Source: Mytilus edulis
Lineage: Eukaryota; Mollusca; Bivalvia; Mytilida; Mytilidae
Length of the DNA stretch: 64,000 nt
Direction: 5' to 3'
Assembly (NCBI RefSeq): GCF_963676685.1
Contig: NC_092353.1
Coordinates: forward strand, 6,228,207 to 6,292,206
Below the pieces are notes generated by a model that had not been told where the DNA came from, ran no database searches, and saw only the letters and a program-made list of their open reading frames with translations. Below are positions 42,443 through 63,620 of this stretch, in pieces. Numbering within the stretch: position 1 is the first letter of the stretch; every line of letters starts with the position of its first letter. Position numbers and translations under genes: made by a program.

Positions 42443-43759
42443 GTTTACAAGTCAGTATGATAAGATCGGAATCGTGATGGCAGATAAGTGTTCATTGTAT
42501 GATACATAATAATAAGTAACTAGAAATCAGACGGCAGTTTCAAACTTATTATTAGTCATTCATATGATAAGGAAGAAACATATCAAGTTATATGGGGAAT
42601 GAGGGGATTGTGATATTTCCAGTTTTAGTAGCGTTTCAATATTTTATAAGATCAAACTACTAATTAAAAATCATTACATCCAATAAACATTTATAGATTC
42701 TGTACACTCACTGTTTGTATTGTATTAAACGTATGATTTGTTGTTGTTTCTGGATTTCATTTATTTAATTGGGACATCACGGGGATGTAACTCAGAAAAA
42801 ATAAAATTTCCACAGGAATCTATATTTTTCTATGTTATGTTTTAGGACGAATAATCGTACTGTGACCCCATTTGTTTCTTTTGAAATTCCGAAAGTCTTT
42901 GCTAAGGGCTTTCATATCGTATTCTATTTCACAAGTCTACCTTTCATTTATTTTGCTTTTTATACACATAATAGTTTTTTTGGTGTGTAATCCTTAGAAC
43001 ATGAGTAATTTTTCACAACCTGTAGTTTGAAAAAAGCTCGGTGACCTATCATTTTTACGGTCATTTTAAAGTACATGTCCCAGTTCGAACAATATCTAAA
43101 TTGAATAAAAGAAAAAACTATATGATTACAAAAAGCTTACACTTCTGTGTTAAGTTAGAAAATATAATCAAGAATGATATTACAAGGGCGTTAAATAGTA
43201 GCCGTGCACATCTATATCATTATAATCAGTTTTCGGTGTTTTATTCACAGAAAAAGCACTGTGTATAAAATGTCCCAAAGTGTGAATACGTCCTCTACAT
43301 AACTTTAAACTACATAACAGTTGACATAATTTTGTTATGTAGTAGACATTTTGTTGTGTAGTTGACACTATCGTTATTTAGGTGACAAAAAGCAAAAGTC
43401 AAAATCGGTCGTTGACCATTATCATGATTGTTGTAACCGACGTAATAAGAAAAAAGTAAATTTATCTTTTAATATTCAAGCAAAAAGTCATTATTTACTC
43501 GTACCAATCATTTAGATATAAACCTCATTGCTAACGATATGTAGTTAACAAATAACAAGTACGAATTGATAGTTTAGTCTTAGATGCATGATTTTTTTAT
43601 TAGTTGTTAGTGGCCTTGAGCTAGCTGTCAGATAACTGCGAGTACTCTCATATCTGTTCAGTGTGTCTTTTTGTGTCGGGATGTTTAAGTACCCGGCCAC
43701 GTCCACTTGTATTTTTGTCCATCTGATGAGTTAAGCCTTTTTCAACTGATTTTTATAGT

Positions 43760-44140
43760 TCGTTCTTATGTTGTACTGTTATACCACTGTCCCAGGTTAG
43801 GGGGAGGGTTGGGATCACGCTAACATGTTTAACCCCGCCACATTATTTATGTATATGCCTGTCCCAAGTCAGGAACCTGAAATTCAGTGGTTGTTGTTTG
43901 TTTATGTGTTACATATTTGTTTTTCGTTCATTTTTTTACATAAATAAGGTCGTTAGTTTTCTCGTTTGAATTGTTTTACATTGTCTTATCGGGGCCTTTT
44001 ATAGATGACTATGCGGTATGGGCTTTGCTCATTGTTGAAGGCCGTACGGTGACCTATAGTTGTTAATGCGCTTCATTTTGGTCTTTTATGGATAGTTGTC
44101 TCATTGGCAATCATACCACATCTTCTTTTTTATAAATCCC
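43760..44140 (+). repeat. Dispersed repeat between the two cysteine-rich genes
   Basis: Fullest copy in the window of the family that includes 18241-18585, with CTGTCCCAGGTTAGGGGGAG, CCTGTCCCAAGTCAGGAACC, TTGAAGGCCGTACGGTGACC and a final TCATTGGCAATCATACCACA. Non-coding. Confidence 0.6.
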
Positions 44141-44589
44141 GTTATTTCTGATGTCTCATTTTGCTTTCAAATTTATATTCCCAATTCAATAAAACTCTCA
44201 CACTGTCTTCTAAATATCGATGGATTTCGAAAGCAAACCAATAAACTACATTTTGACAAAGTATAAACACATTCATACGTTTTCGTTTATACTCCCATAT
44301 TACTTTAAGCGTATATCATTTATGCTATATATGACAAAAACTTTCCGTACTATTAAATAGATTGACGTCCGTTCAAATTTCGTAAAAATATCTTCAGAAT
44401 GATCAGACACAAAACTTTTAACGAGGAACAGGTATCCAGTATGTATGGGATTAACGGTTTTCGATAGCATCTAGCATTTTGGTATCATCTAACTTCTTTA
44501 AAATGCCATTCGCGGAAACCAATGAGTGGACTATACAAAAGATACATTATGAAATGAAAATACCAAAACTACTTCAAAAAACAAGATAT

Positions 44590-52996
<8,407 letters not shown>

Positions 52997-52999
52997 GTT

Positions 53000-55900
53000 G
53001 AGATTGTTTTGACCCCAATATAGGATATAATCACTGTGTGACAGATAAGAACGGTTATTGATATACAGATGTTTCCTTAGGCCTAGATGTCCTTTATTCG
53101 AATCAAATGTCATAAGACAAATTTACCATCATGTTGTACGTAATGTCCACACAGTATTAATTGTATGTAATATTTTTTAAAACACTTGGAGTTGATATGA
53201 TCTCAGTAGAGTGTAAAAATTCACAGTTATGAGGAAATAACAGATCACGTCATAATAAGAAGATAACTAATGAACAGACAAATACTTCATTGAAAACTAA
53301 AAACTGTGACGACAAACTCCCCAACGATCAGAGGAGATCAAATAGGGGTTCCTTTACGCGTATAGTCTTAACAACTTACTTCGATATAAAGCTTTGCCAA
53401 AAGACTTTACAAATGAATTAAAGAAAACTCGAGTTATCGAAGCACGGTATAAAAGTAATTTACTAAAATCAATTAATCAAAGTCCCGTACATTGTAACTC
53501 TTGAGCCACAAATCGGAAAATTCGAAGGAATAAAACGGGATCAACATCCTTTCGTCTATCTCAAGTAAAATGTATATTTTAAATCAAGTTAATTTAAGAA
53601 TACTTCGATTTGTGAAAAATGCCTTTAATGTATCAGTTAAAATTGAGTTAAAGGAACTCTGGAATAAACAAACCAGAAAATCGGATTTTAGATGTTTGGT
53701 TTTCAATATGAGATGTTGTTAAACCGTATTGAGTTTTGCAATATAGCAGTTGATAAACCTTCAATAAGATAGATTGATTGGTTTTTTTTTACCATTAAAT
53801 TTATTTTGCGATTGTGATACAAAAAAACGAAATAAATTCGACATTAGAGTTTATCTTTCTTTTAACAATAAGTAGGCAATACCATTCTCAATTCTTAACT
53901 TTGTCTGAATTCTTATCAATAATGCATGATGCATGAAAACGTATATTATGATATCGATGTTTGATCATGTATTGAATGTAATTTCATCACATTTCGGGGG
54001 TAGATGCTTAAAATTTGTAACAATCTATTTAACAAATATTTGAATCATCTTTCATCATTTGCAATTTGGCAATGCAAAAGGTGATGCGTTCCCTCGACTG
54101 TTTATGACGTCATGGCAATAAATTCGTTGGATTTGAACAGATCACCTCCCGTTTTTGGTGAGGTTCGTGTTGCTGATTCTTTAGTGTTTTATGTTGTGTA
54201 TTCTGTACTTTTATTTGTCTGTTTGTCTTTTATATTTTTTAGCCATGACGTTGTCAGTTTTTTTTTCAATCTATGAGTTTGACTATCCCTCTGGTATCTT
54301 TCTCCCCTCTCTTGATACTTTAATCTGGGAAAACATTATTTAGTTATAAGTTGTAATTCGTTTTGAACTAGTTTTAAGAACCTTCGAGTATATGTGCTTT
54401 GTGTTTATTGTTTTATGCTATTGAATTCTGTGCGTCGTGCCGATCATTTGAAGTTAGCCAATTTAATCCAATTTAAACATGTTGTTCTTGTGTTGTGCTG
54501 TTAAGCAACTGTCCTAAGGTAGAGGAAGAGTTGAGCGCACACGAACATATTTGAACCATCTACATTATGTATGTGCATGTCAAACGTCAGGAGCACGTAG
54601 TTTAGTTGTTTTTGTTCCTGTCTGTCATTTTAATTTTCGTGAGTTGTTTTGTTATAAATTAAGTTACATTTCTTCATTTTAGAGCCTTTTATAACCGACT
54701 ACACGCTATATTGATATTTTTTGTCAAGTTTCCAACTTGATGAATCGGCTACCATGTTATACAAATGGAAGTGTGGAGATCGCGGAATTTAGTTTTGAAC
54801 ACATTCGAAGAACGTATAAATCTAGTATCATAGTTGTGTAGGGTAAAATCTTGACCTTGAAAATAAAGCTATCTTTATTTTTATCACAGGTGGACTTAAA
54901 AGACTTTAGAACTCACATGACTGTCTACTTTATTAATTTGAGATAGCGATATCTTCACAAAATAGTTTATACCAATGAATTATCACAGGAAAGCTTGCTA
55001 TTGCTGGGCTAGATTTTCTTCGATAATATTTTTGCATGTTGCTATCCATGAACGTTTTTGACGGTGTTATTCGTATTTGAAACTGCTGTAAATTTGACCC
55101 AAAAAACACAGGGTAAGGATGATGAATTGTCTCCTTTCTTCAATTGTTAATTGCGTTTTAATAATTAAGTATTCATTTTATTCAGATGCACGTCTATATT
55201 TAGATCAGAATTAAACGCATGCCATAATTAACAATAGATCAAACAGAAAGTTGCCTCTTGATAAATTCGGAACAAAATGTCCATGAATATCGTACCATTT
55301 GGTGACTTAAAATCTTTGAAGGCTGATAAACATCGAATACAATTTGCATCTCTCCCTTCCATGAATTTGAAGGGAGGGAACACTATTCAGTAACATATTA
55401 AACATAGAACTCGGGACTGTAAACATCAGTGTAAATCCAACTTCTGTGTTAATTAATGTTCATGTACAAATACAAATCCTGCAGCCATCTGCTGCATGTA
55501 CTAATTCAATGTTTGAATGAAAAGTAATTGTACCACTAACTGACTAACATGTCTAATTTATGAAACGCAACGTTCAGTTTTATTGGTCAGCATTTAATGT
55601 TTGACATGTGTTATCGTATATTAATGAAACACATCATATTAAGATAACCCTTGACTTTTCGTTAATTTAATGCGGTAATTTGTAAAAAGCATGCTTTATA
55701 TATACATTACATTCATCCTAACAATATTATTAAAGCACAGGCTAACACATACACCATCCCACTATAACTACGTTTTAGATATGAAAAAGATTAAAAGTAA
55801 ATATACACATCTGTACATCGCTATTCTCCATGACATTATTTTTAGGCAAAAAGATAGCAATGGTTTTTGTATTATATCCATTCTATTTTGCAATCTTTTT

Positions 55901-57599
55901 TCTTTTGTAAATAGTGGCTAAAATTGGTATTTCTTAATAACATACTTAATCACGTTAATAAAATTCCAAACAACTGCATTTCCAAAATTATTTAAAACAA
56001 TTGTTCCTATGGTGAGTTGTTATCAATCAATTGTCAATGTTACGGACACCATCACGAGTTGGTTAACCATTATGGAAATATCTGTTTTACAGATGATAGC
56101 GGGTATGTTTCAAATTTCGTTAAATCGATCCCGTCCCTTTTTTTTTTACTAATGTAACCTACCGAATTCAAATTTTGCCGGGTTTGTACTTGCATGAGCA
56201 ACACAACAGTGACACATTTGGAACAGGATCTGCTCACCCTTCCGGAACACCTGAGATCATCCTCATTTTTTGGTGGGGTGTGCTGATTAGTCTTTTTCTT
56301 TGGTTTTCTATGTTTTGTTTTGTGTACAAATGTACTGTTGTTTGTCTGTTTTTTTTCTCTTTGACCACGGAGTTAACGTTGTCAGGTTATTTTCAATTTG
56401 TGATTTTGGATGTCCCTTTGGTATCTTTCGCTCCGCTTGTTCTTGTATACCATGTATAAGGAGTTTATCAACATAGCAAAGTTTTTTACAAAAAAGTGTT
56501 TCCTTAATTAACAAGTTATATTTGTATTACCTTGGTGCTTATGTGACTTTTAATTGTGTATTCTCAGCATATTTAGTATATTTTAAATGATTTTGTCACT
56601 ATGGGAAACTTTACCTTTGATATTATCTTCCAATTTCAATACCATTTGATGTACATCCTGAAATCTCTCTTTCAGATGTTTCATTGGTTACAAAATTCTC
56701 TGTTGATAAAAATCCAGGTTTGAGGAATTTTTATCATTAAATTTTCATTTTTCAATGTGCATTATGTTGTATTTATAGATGCATTGCTTTTTCCATAAAG
56801 TTTTGGTACAACACATGGAAGTTCTTAACGACCTTGACTGACTATGCAGTCCTTGCACGGTCGGTTAAGTTTAGGTAGCGTTGTGATGTAACGTTTTATA
56901 GAAGCTAGTATTTTTCAACAGGGTTATGCATTAGATTTTCGCAAAGGTGAAGGGGGATCGATACCAATTCATGTACATGGGTCAAAGAAAAAACATACAC
57001 AATCAGGACAAAAAGAAAGCAAAAGACGTTAAAATATAATTAAGTAATATCATAGATTTGGAAAAGAAGACATATTTGTATATCATGTTAAACATTCTTG
57101 ACCATGTAACAAAATGACCTAGCCCTGTTGACGTAAGTTAAACACGTAATAACTACAAATTTATCTGAAACAACAATTAGTTCTACAGCTTATTTGAAGC
57201 AGCAATCATTCATAACACTATTCATTATAAGAACAATAACCTGTAAAGTATACTTTTTACTAGAATTTCCTCCCAATTCTTGATCAGGTGCATTAAATGT
57301 TTCAAGATAAAAACGAAAGGATTAAATTATGGCAAAATTGAAATCTTCTCCATTGTCCTAAAGTTTAGTTTTCAACTGTATTTCAATTACTACATACAAG
57401 TCAAGATATTATGCAGATCTAATTGTATATATAAAAAGAAGATGTATGATCTTCTTATTGCTATTAATTTATGAGGACTTATCACTTTCTTTCCTAAGGT
57501 GCAAAGACGAGGAAGTCTGGTGAATAAAACTGGTGTGAATTTCGAAATCTTCACAGTCCATTGTTGTAACAGATTAAACATAAAATTGAAATAAACACA
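53000..57599. other. Intergenic region with dispersed repeats only
   Basis: Separates the cysteine-rich genes from actin. Repeat copies lie at 54130-54315, 54480-54720 and 56190-56445. The rest is AT-rich with no conserved frame. The actin promoter should lie in the last few hundred bases, but no TATA box or CArG element was clear enough to report. Confidence 0.5.
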
Positions 57600-60430
57600 A
57601 TGGACGGTGAAGACGTAGCTGCTTTGGTATTTGACAATGGATCAGGAATGTATAAAGCTGGATTTGCTGGAGAGGATTGTCCACGAGCTGTATTTCCATC
57701 AATTGTTGGAAGAACCCGAAAAGTTTGTTAACATGCAAAGTTTCAAAACTTCTTTAATTTTATAATATTTAAAATTTGTATATTTCGGATCTGTTCTTGT
57801 TCCCTTTTTACATTTGACAGCACATATGTGTGTTTGTGTACGATTTATTTAAACCTTATATTCGTTTCTTTTCCTTGTCGTAACAGACCGAGAAGAAACT
57901 TTAAGAAAAAAATGAATACCTAGGTAAAGTTACAATGCTATATGTGGATACACGTTACCAGTGAACATATTTGAAGATAATTGATAATTGGTTGGTGTAG
58001 GAACACCTACGTATGCACCTTCTTGGTTACGCATTTATTTTTTTGTGACGCGTTTTATCAAACTCTTAATTTATCATATAGTTGCTTATATATGAGAAAA
58101 TTCCGTCTTATACATCCATGGTAACCACTTGAGACAATGACTGTTATTACATGTTTCGAATAAGAACCATAGATGACTTGAATAATTCTAAATGTGAAAT
58201 GAATTAACAAAATGTGTCCTTATACTAAGGAAACATGCCACTTAATACAGCTGCGAGCTGCCCAGCTGTGGAAAATGTGCTGATTGTAATGTTTGCAAAC
58301 GATTGTTTGCACGTTCGCTTAATGTCCATGGTTGAATGACTAAAAGAAATAAGTTGATACAAAATTTGTCATAAAAAATGAAAACAAATACTACACTTCA
58401 AAGTGATAATGGGAACCGATCCTTAGAGGACTTGAACATTTCTTTTTTAATTTTGGTATTTAAACCTAATACAATGTCGTATCAATCAAACGTGGTATTA
58501 ATTACCTTTGTGAATGGCCAACTGTGGAGAATGCGTTGAATAAAATATTCCCTACTGATTGCTTGAACGTTTGTCCAATGACCCTGTTTGAATGACTAAA
58601 AGAAATAATTAAATACAAATAAATTCATTTTGCAAACAAACAAACATTGTCACCAAAACACAAACATATATATATATATAGAATAACCATACATTGTCTC
58701 GAAATGTCAAGATTATTTTTACAAGACTTAGTAACAGGTAGAAAGCGAGGCTGTGCCGAGCATTTCTACCTGTTTCTAGCCGAATACAAATAACTTTGAT
58801 ACTTAGAGACAATGCATGGTTATTCTTTATATACTGCAACTCTTATAACTGTTCTAAATGAAGTATTTAGGGTAAATTTCTTAATTTTGAATGGAAGACG
58901 TAAAATTTCCGCGAACCTGTATGTTTTATTGACGTCATAAATAAAACTCTACGGAAACACATTGTCAACGTCATAAACAAGGTGATATATGGTCAGTGAC
59001 TGAATATCACATATGAATATACGGTCAATGCAATTTGACTGCTCAAATAGCACAGCTGTAGTATATACAGTGCTAATTAGATATATATGTATAAGTTGTA
59101 TATGCTAATTGAAACGTCTAATCAATTTTTGCTAATAATTTCTTCAAAGCTCCGCAAAGATTTTGAGATTGACATCCCGATCTCGCAGCAAAACTTAAAT
59201 GCATATTCATGTTTGTATGTCCGAGTCAAAAAAGATATTAAGGTACAATTTATAATATCTCAGATTCAAAATGAACCGACCAGTAAAAATTGTAATGTTT
59301 TCTGATGTTTGGTACTAGACCCGTGTAAAAAAAGTGTAAATTGAAGGGTAAACGAGGGGAACAAAATTGCTATAGGGGAATTAAAAAACAAATTGAAATT
59401 GTTATACACATTTTGTGGTTTACAGGGCGTGATGGGTAGTGTAGAACCGAAACACTACTTTGTTGGGGACGAAGCCGAAAGCAGAAGAGGAATTCTTACA
59501 CTTAAATACCCAATTGAACACGGAGTTGTCACAAACTGGGAAGATATGGAGAAAATCTGGCATTATACTTTCTACAAAGAACTGCGTATTGCGCCCGAAG
59601 ACTATGGCGTTTGTCTGACAGAGGCTTCCCTCATTGCTAAATCCAACAGAGAAAAGATGACACAGATTATGTTCGAAACCTTTAATTGTCAAGCTATGTA
59701 TGTTGTTAATCCGGCTGTTACGTCGTTATACGCTTCTGGTCGTACAACTGGCATTGTGTTACTTTCTGGTGAAGGTGTAACCAATATTGTACCTGTCTAC
59801 GAAGGTAATGCTATTACTCATGCTATTTTGGGGTTGGATCTAGCCGGAACTTACCTAACAGACTATCTGATGCAAATTGTGACAGAACGAGGATATTCAT
59901 TTACAGCCAAAGCAGGAAAAGAAATCGTAAGAGACATAAAAGAAAAAATGTGCTATGTAGCATTAGACTTTGAACAAGAAATGCGAACATCTGCTTTTTC
60001 GTCAGCTTTAGAGAAAAGCTATGAACTACCTGACGGACAGGTTATCACAATCGGCAATGAAAGATTCAGATGTCCAGAGGCAATGTTTCAGCCATCTTTC
60101 TTGGGCATAGACTCACTAGGTATGCATGAGGCAATATGCAAAAGTATCGAAAAGTGTAATGATGAAATTCGTAATGAATTGTATGCTAATATCTTACTTT
60201 CTGGTGGGTCAACTTTATTTCCTGGTATTGCCGACCGTATGCAGACAGAAATCATACAACTTGCTCCACAAACGTCGGAGGTCAAGGTTATTGCTCCACC
60301 AGAAAGAAAATATTCTGCCTGGATCGGGGGTTCCATCTTGGCGTCAATGTCCAAATTCCAAAACATGTTGATCAGCAAACAGGAATACAACGAATCCGGA
60401 CCAGCAATCGTGCACAGAAAGTGTTTTTAA
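57600..60430 (+). CDS. Divergent actin, two exons, 375 aa
   Basis: Exon 1 57600-57722 (41 codons), intron 57723-59425 (GTTTGT...TTACAG), exon 2 59426-60430. The length equals that of ordinary animal actin, and long stretches are canonical ([68 protein letters not shown]). In standard numbering several functional residues differ: Gln137 is Pro, Asp154 is Leu, Asp157 is Glu, His161 is Asn, Asn111 is Ile, Arg177 is Gly and Arg183 is Thr. The D-loop (residues 40-52) is rewritten and one residue is lost at the exon junction. His73 and the first phosphate loop ([11 protein letters not shown]) remain. The frame is intact, so it is likely a working specialised actin-like protein; filament formation and ATP hydrolysis are doubtful. 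The intron position after residue 41 is a known actin site. Confidence 0.92.
58670..58840. repeat. Imperfect inverted repeat in the actin intron
   Basis: AATAACCATACATTGTCTCG (58682) is answered by GAGACAATGCATGGTTATTC (58805). Inside it a second stem, AGGTAGAAAGC with GCATTTCTACCT, encloses GAGGCTGTGCCGA. The right arm begins the dispersed repeat shared with 18578-18800. Confidence 0.6.
58803..59065 (+). repeat. Dispersed repeat in the actin intron, second copy
   Basis: Close relative of 18578-18800 in ZMPSTE24 intron 2, sharing TTCTTTATATACTGCAACTC and CTCTACGGAAACACATTGTC; this copy has an extra ATGGTCAGTGACTGAATATC segment near its end. Confidence 0.65.
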
Positions 60431-60661
60431 ACTACAAAACAACTTGATAAGAAATGAGCTGCAATCTATTCTTTGTTCCAATTTGTAAAATGATTTTTAG
60501 ATGTAGGAAACTATGAAGATTATAATACAATTGATTTCATTATAATGTCGGTTTTCGATTTTAAATCCAAAGACTATATATTAATGTAACCAGAAGATTT
60601 TAACATATTTACATTCGTTGAAAAAAGAATTGTTAACTCTATATGCATTTACATAAAGCAC

Positions 60662-60667
60662 AATAAA
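60662..60667 (+). terminator. Candidate polyadenylation signal of actin
   Basis: AATAAA about 230 bp after the actin stop codon; no better-placed copy was seen. Confidence 0.5.
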
Positions 60668-60679
60668 ATATTGATAGAC

Positions 60680-61394
60680 GGTTTTATTGTAAAGATCATT
60701 AATCGATTTCATATATTTAGATTTGAATTGACTTTTCGTTGTTATAAACTTTTTAAAGGCTCTTTGTTCTTAGGCTATCTATCCGACTCCTTGGTTTAGT
60801 TTTTTTAATATTGATAGTTCGGTTCTCCAGTTGTGCCTTTTTTCTTAATTTCGCAGTATTGGCTGTTCATCGATTTGACCGCTTCATCAATTAGTTCATT
60901 CATATAGATTATTTGCTTTTGATCTAGCTTAACATCCCTACTGGCCATGTTTCTTATCTAATATGAGGTTTCTTTTTCGCTTTTTTATCAAACCCATGCT
61001 CTAAATCCAACAAAATTTGAATGCACATGCGTATATTGACTTCTTCAGAATAGTGAATTTTATCACATAATCATGCACTTAACACATTTCCTTAACTTTA
61101 AAACACTTTCAAACTCTTTTAAAAAATGGTGCACCTGATGTTACTAATTCATTTATTATGACTGTAATGTGTTGCATTCCGAGATACAACAACCGTTCAT
61201 GCTGGCTGTTCAAACTCCTCCCTTTGAAAAATCGCAGTTCCAGCCGTTTGCCTCTTTACAAACAAAAAAGGAGGTTCATGGAAGAGCCTACACAAACGTT
61301 TTTGCACTTATACTTATCGGACATAGAAATTACCTTAATTGTCCTATTCAGAATCGAAATAATTAATACAAGCTATACTTTTTTGTAATTTTTA
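60680..61394. other. Intergenic, no recognised feature
   Basis: AT-rich. Two overlapping short open frames near 61158-61388 have no domain, no good start context and no recognisable partner exon. Confidence 0.4.
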
Positions 61395-61482
61395 ACATGG
61401 GTAGGCATTATATTCGTGTCATTTTAGCCCTCACTATCGCTCTGGCAAAAATAATTACGAATATAATGCCTACCCATGTTAT
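61395..61482. repeat. Hairpin MITE-like element
   Basis: AACATGGGTAGGCATTATAT at the left is exactly inverted at the right (ATATAATGCCTACCCATGTT). About 88 bp in all, with arms of about 24 bp and a GCCCTCACTATCGCTCTGGC centre. Confidence 0.75.
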
Positions 61483-61734
61483 ACTACAATAAAGTGTAGC
61501 TTGCATCAAATATTTCTTAATTGATTGTTATGTTTTAATTCACCTATATAATTTCAGTGGGTATTTCCCTAAAGTTAATGGGCGATTTTGTTTGACCGCC
61601 ACCTTTAGGTATCCATCATTTTACAATACCGTGACAAAATTCGGGTTAGTCAGTTGTAATTTCAAGTGGTTTCAGATGTTCAAACTTCTAAACTTAAAGA
61701 TAATGAAGTTTTCCCCGTATTTATCAAAAGTGAA

Positions 61735-61855
61735 TATCAGGAGCCTGTAATTCAGTGGTTGTCGTTTTTTATGTGTGACATATTTGTTTTTCGTTCATTC
61801 TTATATATAAATAAGACCGTTAGTTTTTTCGTTTGAATTGTTTTACATAAAAACC
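61735..61855 (+). repeat. Dispersed repeat, partial copy
   Basis: CAGGAGCCTGTAATTCAGTG through CGTTTGAATTGTTTTACAT matches the middle part of the repeat at 43760-44140. Confidence 0.6.
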
Positions 61856-62166
61856 CAATTTTCATGTTTTGACTTATTTAATCTTGCTACCCATTTACTT
61901 TTTAGTGTATTAAAGTAACTGTCGAAATCAAACAAATAACATCCCCCTTTACTATTATCCGATAATAGAGTTGATCGTTTTATTTTATTTTGTTTCCCGT
62001 CTCAAACGAAATTTTTTAAACAAATCTAAAGTTGCTAAATTGCAAGTTTACGACTGTTATTGATGCCTAATATACCTGCTGTATATATTAATTGTAAATT
62101 ACTGAATTTCAAGTAATTTGGTGATTTAAAACATTTTATCGATGATAGCAAAATGTCTTTTTTTCC

Positions 62167-62203
62167 CTGATGAGTCTTATGTAGACGAAACGCGCGTCTG
62201 GCG
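62167..62203 (+). ncRNA. Hammerhead ribozyme motif, copy 3 (stem I decayed)
   Basis: CTGATGA (62167-62173), stem II GTC/GAC with loop TTATGTA, GAAA (62187-62190), palindromic ACGCGCGT, predicted cut after 62198. The 5' strand of stem I (TTTTCC) does not pair with TGGCG, so the 5' boundary of the element is truncated or mutated here and self-cleavage at this copy is doubtful. Confidence 0.6.
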
Positions 62204-62554
62204 TACTAAATTATAATCCTGGTACTTTTGATAACTATTTACACCACTGGGTCGATGCCACTGCTGGTGGACGTTTCGTCCCCGAGGGTATCACCAGCAC
62301 AGTAGTCAGCACTTCGGTGTTGACATGAATATCAATTATGTGGTCATTTTTATAAATTTCCTGTATTTCAAAACTTTGAATTTTTCGAAAAACTAGGGAT
62401 TTTCTTGTCTCAGGAATAGATCACCTTAGCCGTATTTGGCACAACTTTTTGGAATTTTGGATCCTCAATGCTCTTCAACGTTGTACTTGTTTGGCTTTAT
62501 AACTATTTTGATATGAGCGTAACTGATGAGTCATATGTAGACGAAACGCGCGTC
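62199..62554 (+). repeat. Retrozyme-like monomer unit (356 nt), second locus
   Basis: Between the predicted cut sites of hammerhead copies 3 and 4. Same order of motifs as 31814-32176 (CACTGGGTCGATGCCACTGC, GGTATCACCAGC, GTAGTCAGCACTT), diverged in the middle. Confidence 0.7.
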
Positions 62555-62559
62555 TGGTG
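62518..62559 (+). ncRNA. Hammerhead ribozyme, type I, copy 4
   Basis: Stem I CGTAA with TGGTG (weak, one mismatch), CTGATGA 62523-62529, stem II GTC/GAC with loop ATATGTA, GAAA 62543-62546, cut predicted after 62554. Confidence 0.65.
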
Positions 62560-62599
62560 TACTAAATTATAATCCTGGTACTTTTGATAACAATTTCCC

Positions 62600-63360
62600 G
62601 TGGTTTCGTTTGTTGTTGTTTGTTTTTGTATGGCTTTTTCGAAGCTGTTTTAACAATTTAGTTTTGCTTATTTGTATGGAAATACGAACCTTACACTTTA
62701 ACTGGTTTATCGGTGAACTATATATTATCTATATTATCTTTACAATTTTTAAATTTTTTACTCGTGATAACAGTTTATTGTGGTATCATTTTATCGTATA
62801 TTTTGATCTGCTGTTTCTCCTTAAACCTCAACATTTGGTAGTCAGATCATAGTATGCTCAACTGTGAGTTAGTAAAATGTGTTCAAGGGTCTTCTACCTT
62901 GTGAACTGTCATATTGAAACTCCGGACTGCCAGCTTTGTTCAAATCAAGTTCCATATAAAACAACATGTTCACGATCTGATATAACCACGTCATTTGGTA
63001 TCTAGTTTAGAGTTGTATCATTTGCATTATTCATACCACATATGTATTAGAAAAACAATCTGACGATGGACACCGATAAAAAAAGTGCACTACTGCATTA
63101 TCTAATATCAGCAAATTAAGTTAAGCTTATTTTCTGTAACTATAGGCATTCATTATATTGAGTACGACATCAACAAAGCAACAACAACACATAAACGGCA
63201 AGTAACAAGTATATTCGTTTCATCATTCTCATTTTGCTTAGTTTGCCCTGACACCGTATCTAACATCGGACTGAGTCTTTTTTCAAACTGAGTTTTACTG
63301 TGAGTATTGTGATGTGTGCGTTATTCCCACATTAGCTAGAGTTATAGCAGAAGGGTTGGG
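62600..63360. other. Intergenic, no recognised feature
   Basis: AT-rich sequence without conserved motifs or credible exons. Confidence 0.4.
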
Positions 63361-63369
63361 ATATCTCTG

Positions 63370-63620
63370 AAAAAACAGTTTGACCCGGTCGTATTTGTGC
63401 GCTTGTCTGGAGTTAGGAATCTCTGGTCGTTAATTTGATAGTCTTGTTTGTTCTTTTTAAATTTTGGTTTATTTATATGTTTCGGTGTTTAGTGTGACGT
63501 CTATTGCCGCTGAACAAGTATACATTTGGGAGCTAGCTGAAGCCTGCCTCCGGATGCAGAAATTTTGGTATTTTGACTAACAATTATATTTAATCGTATG
63601 TTTATTTTTAACTTCTGTGA
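63370..63620 (+). repeat. Diverged relative of the pLTR-like repeat at 1-290
   Basis: GCGCTTGTCTGGAGTTAGGA, TGATAGTCTTG, TGACGTCTATTGCCGCTGAAC and GCCTGCCTCCGGATGCAGAA keep the order of motifs of the repeat at the start of the window, with many substitutions. No RT sequence accompanies it. The remaining 380 bases of the window show nothing further. Confidence 0.45.

Noticed and set aside
59420-60390. Open frames antisense to and out of frame with actin
   Set aside because: Shadows of the actin coding sequence; the actin frame has clear family similarity throughout.
61158-61388. Overlapping short frames after actin
   Set aside because: No domain, no splice partner and no codon pattern; probably chance frames.
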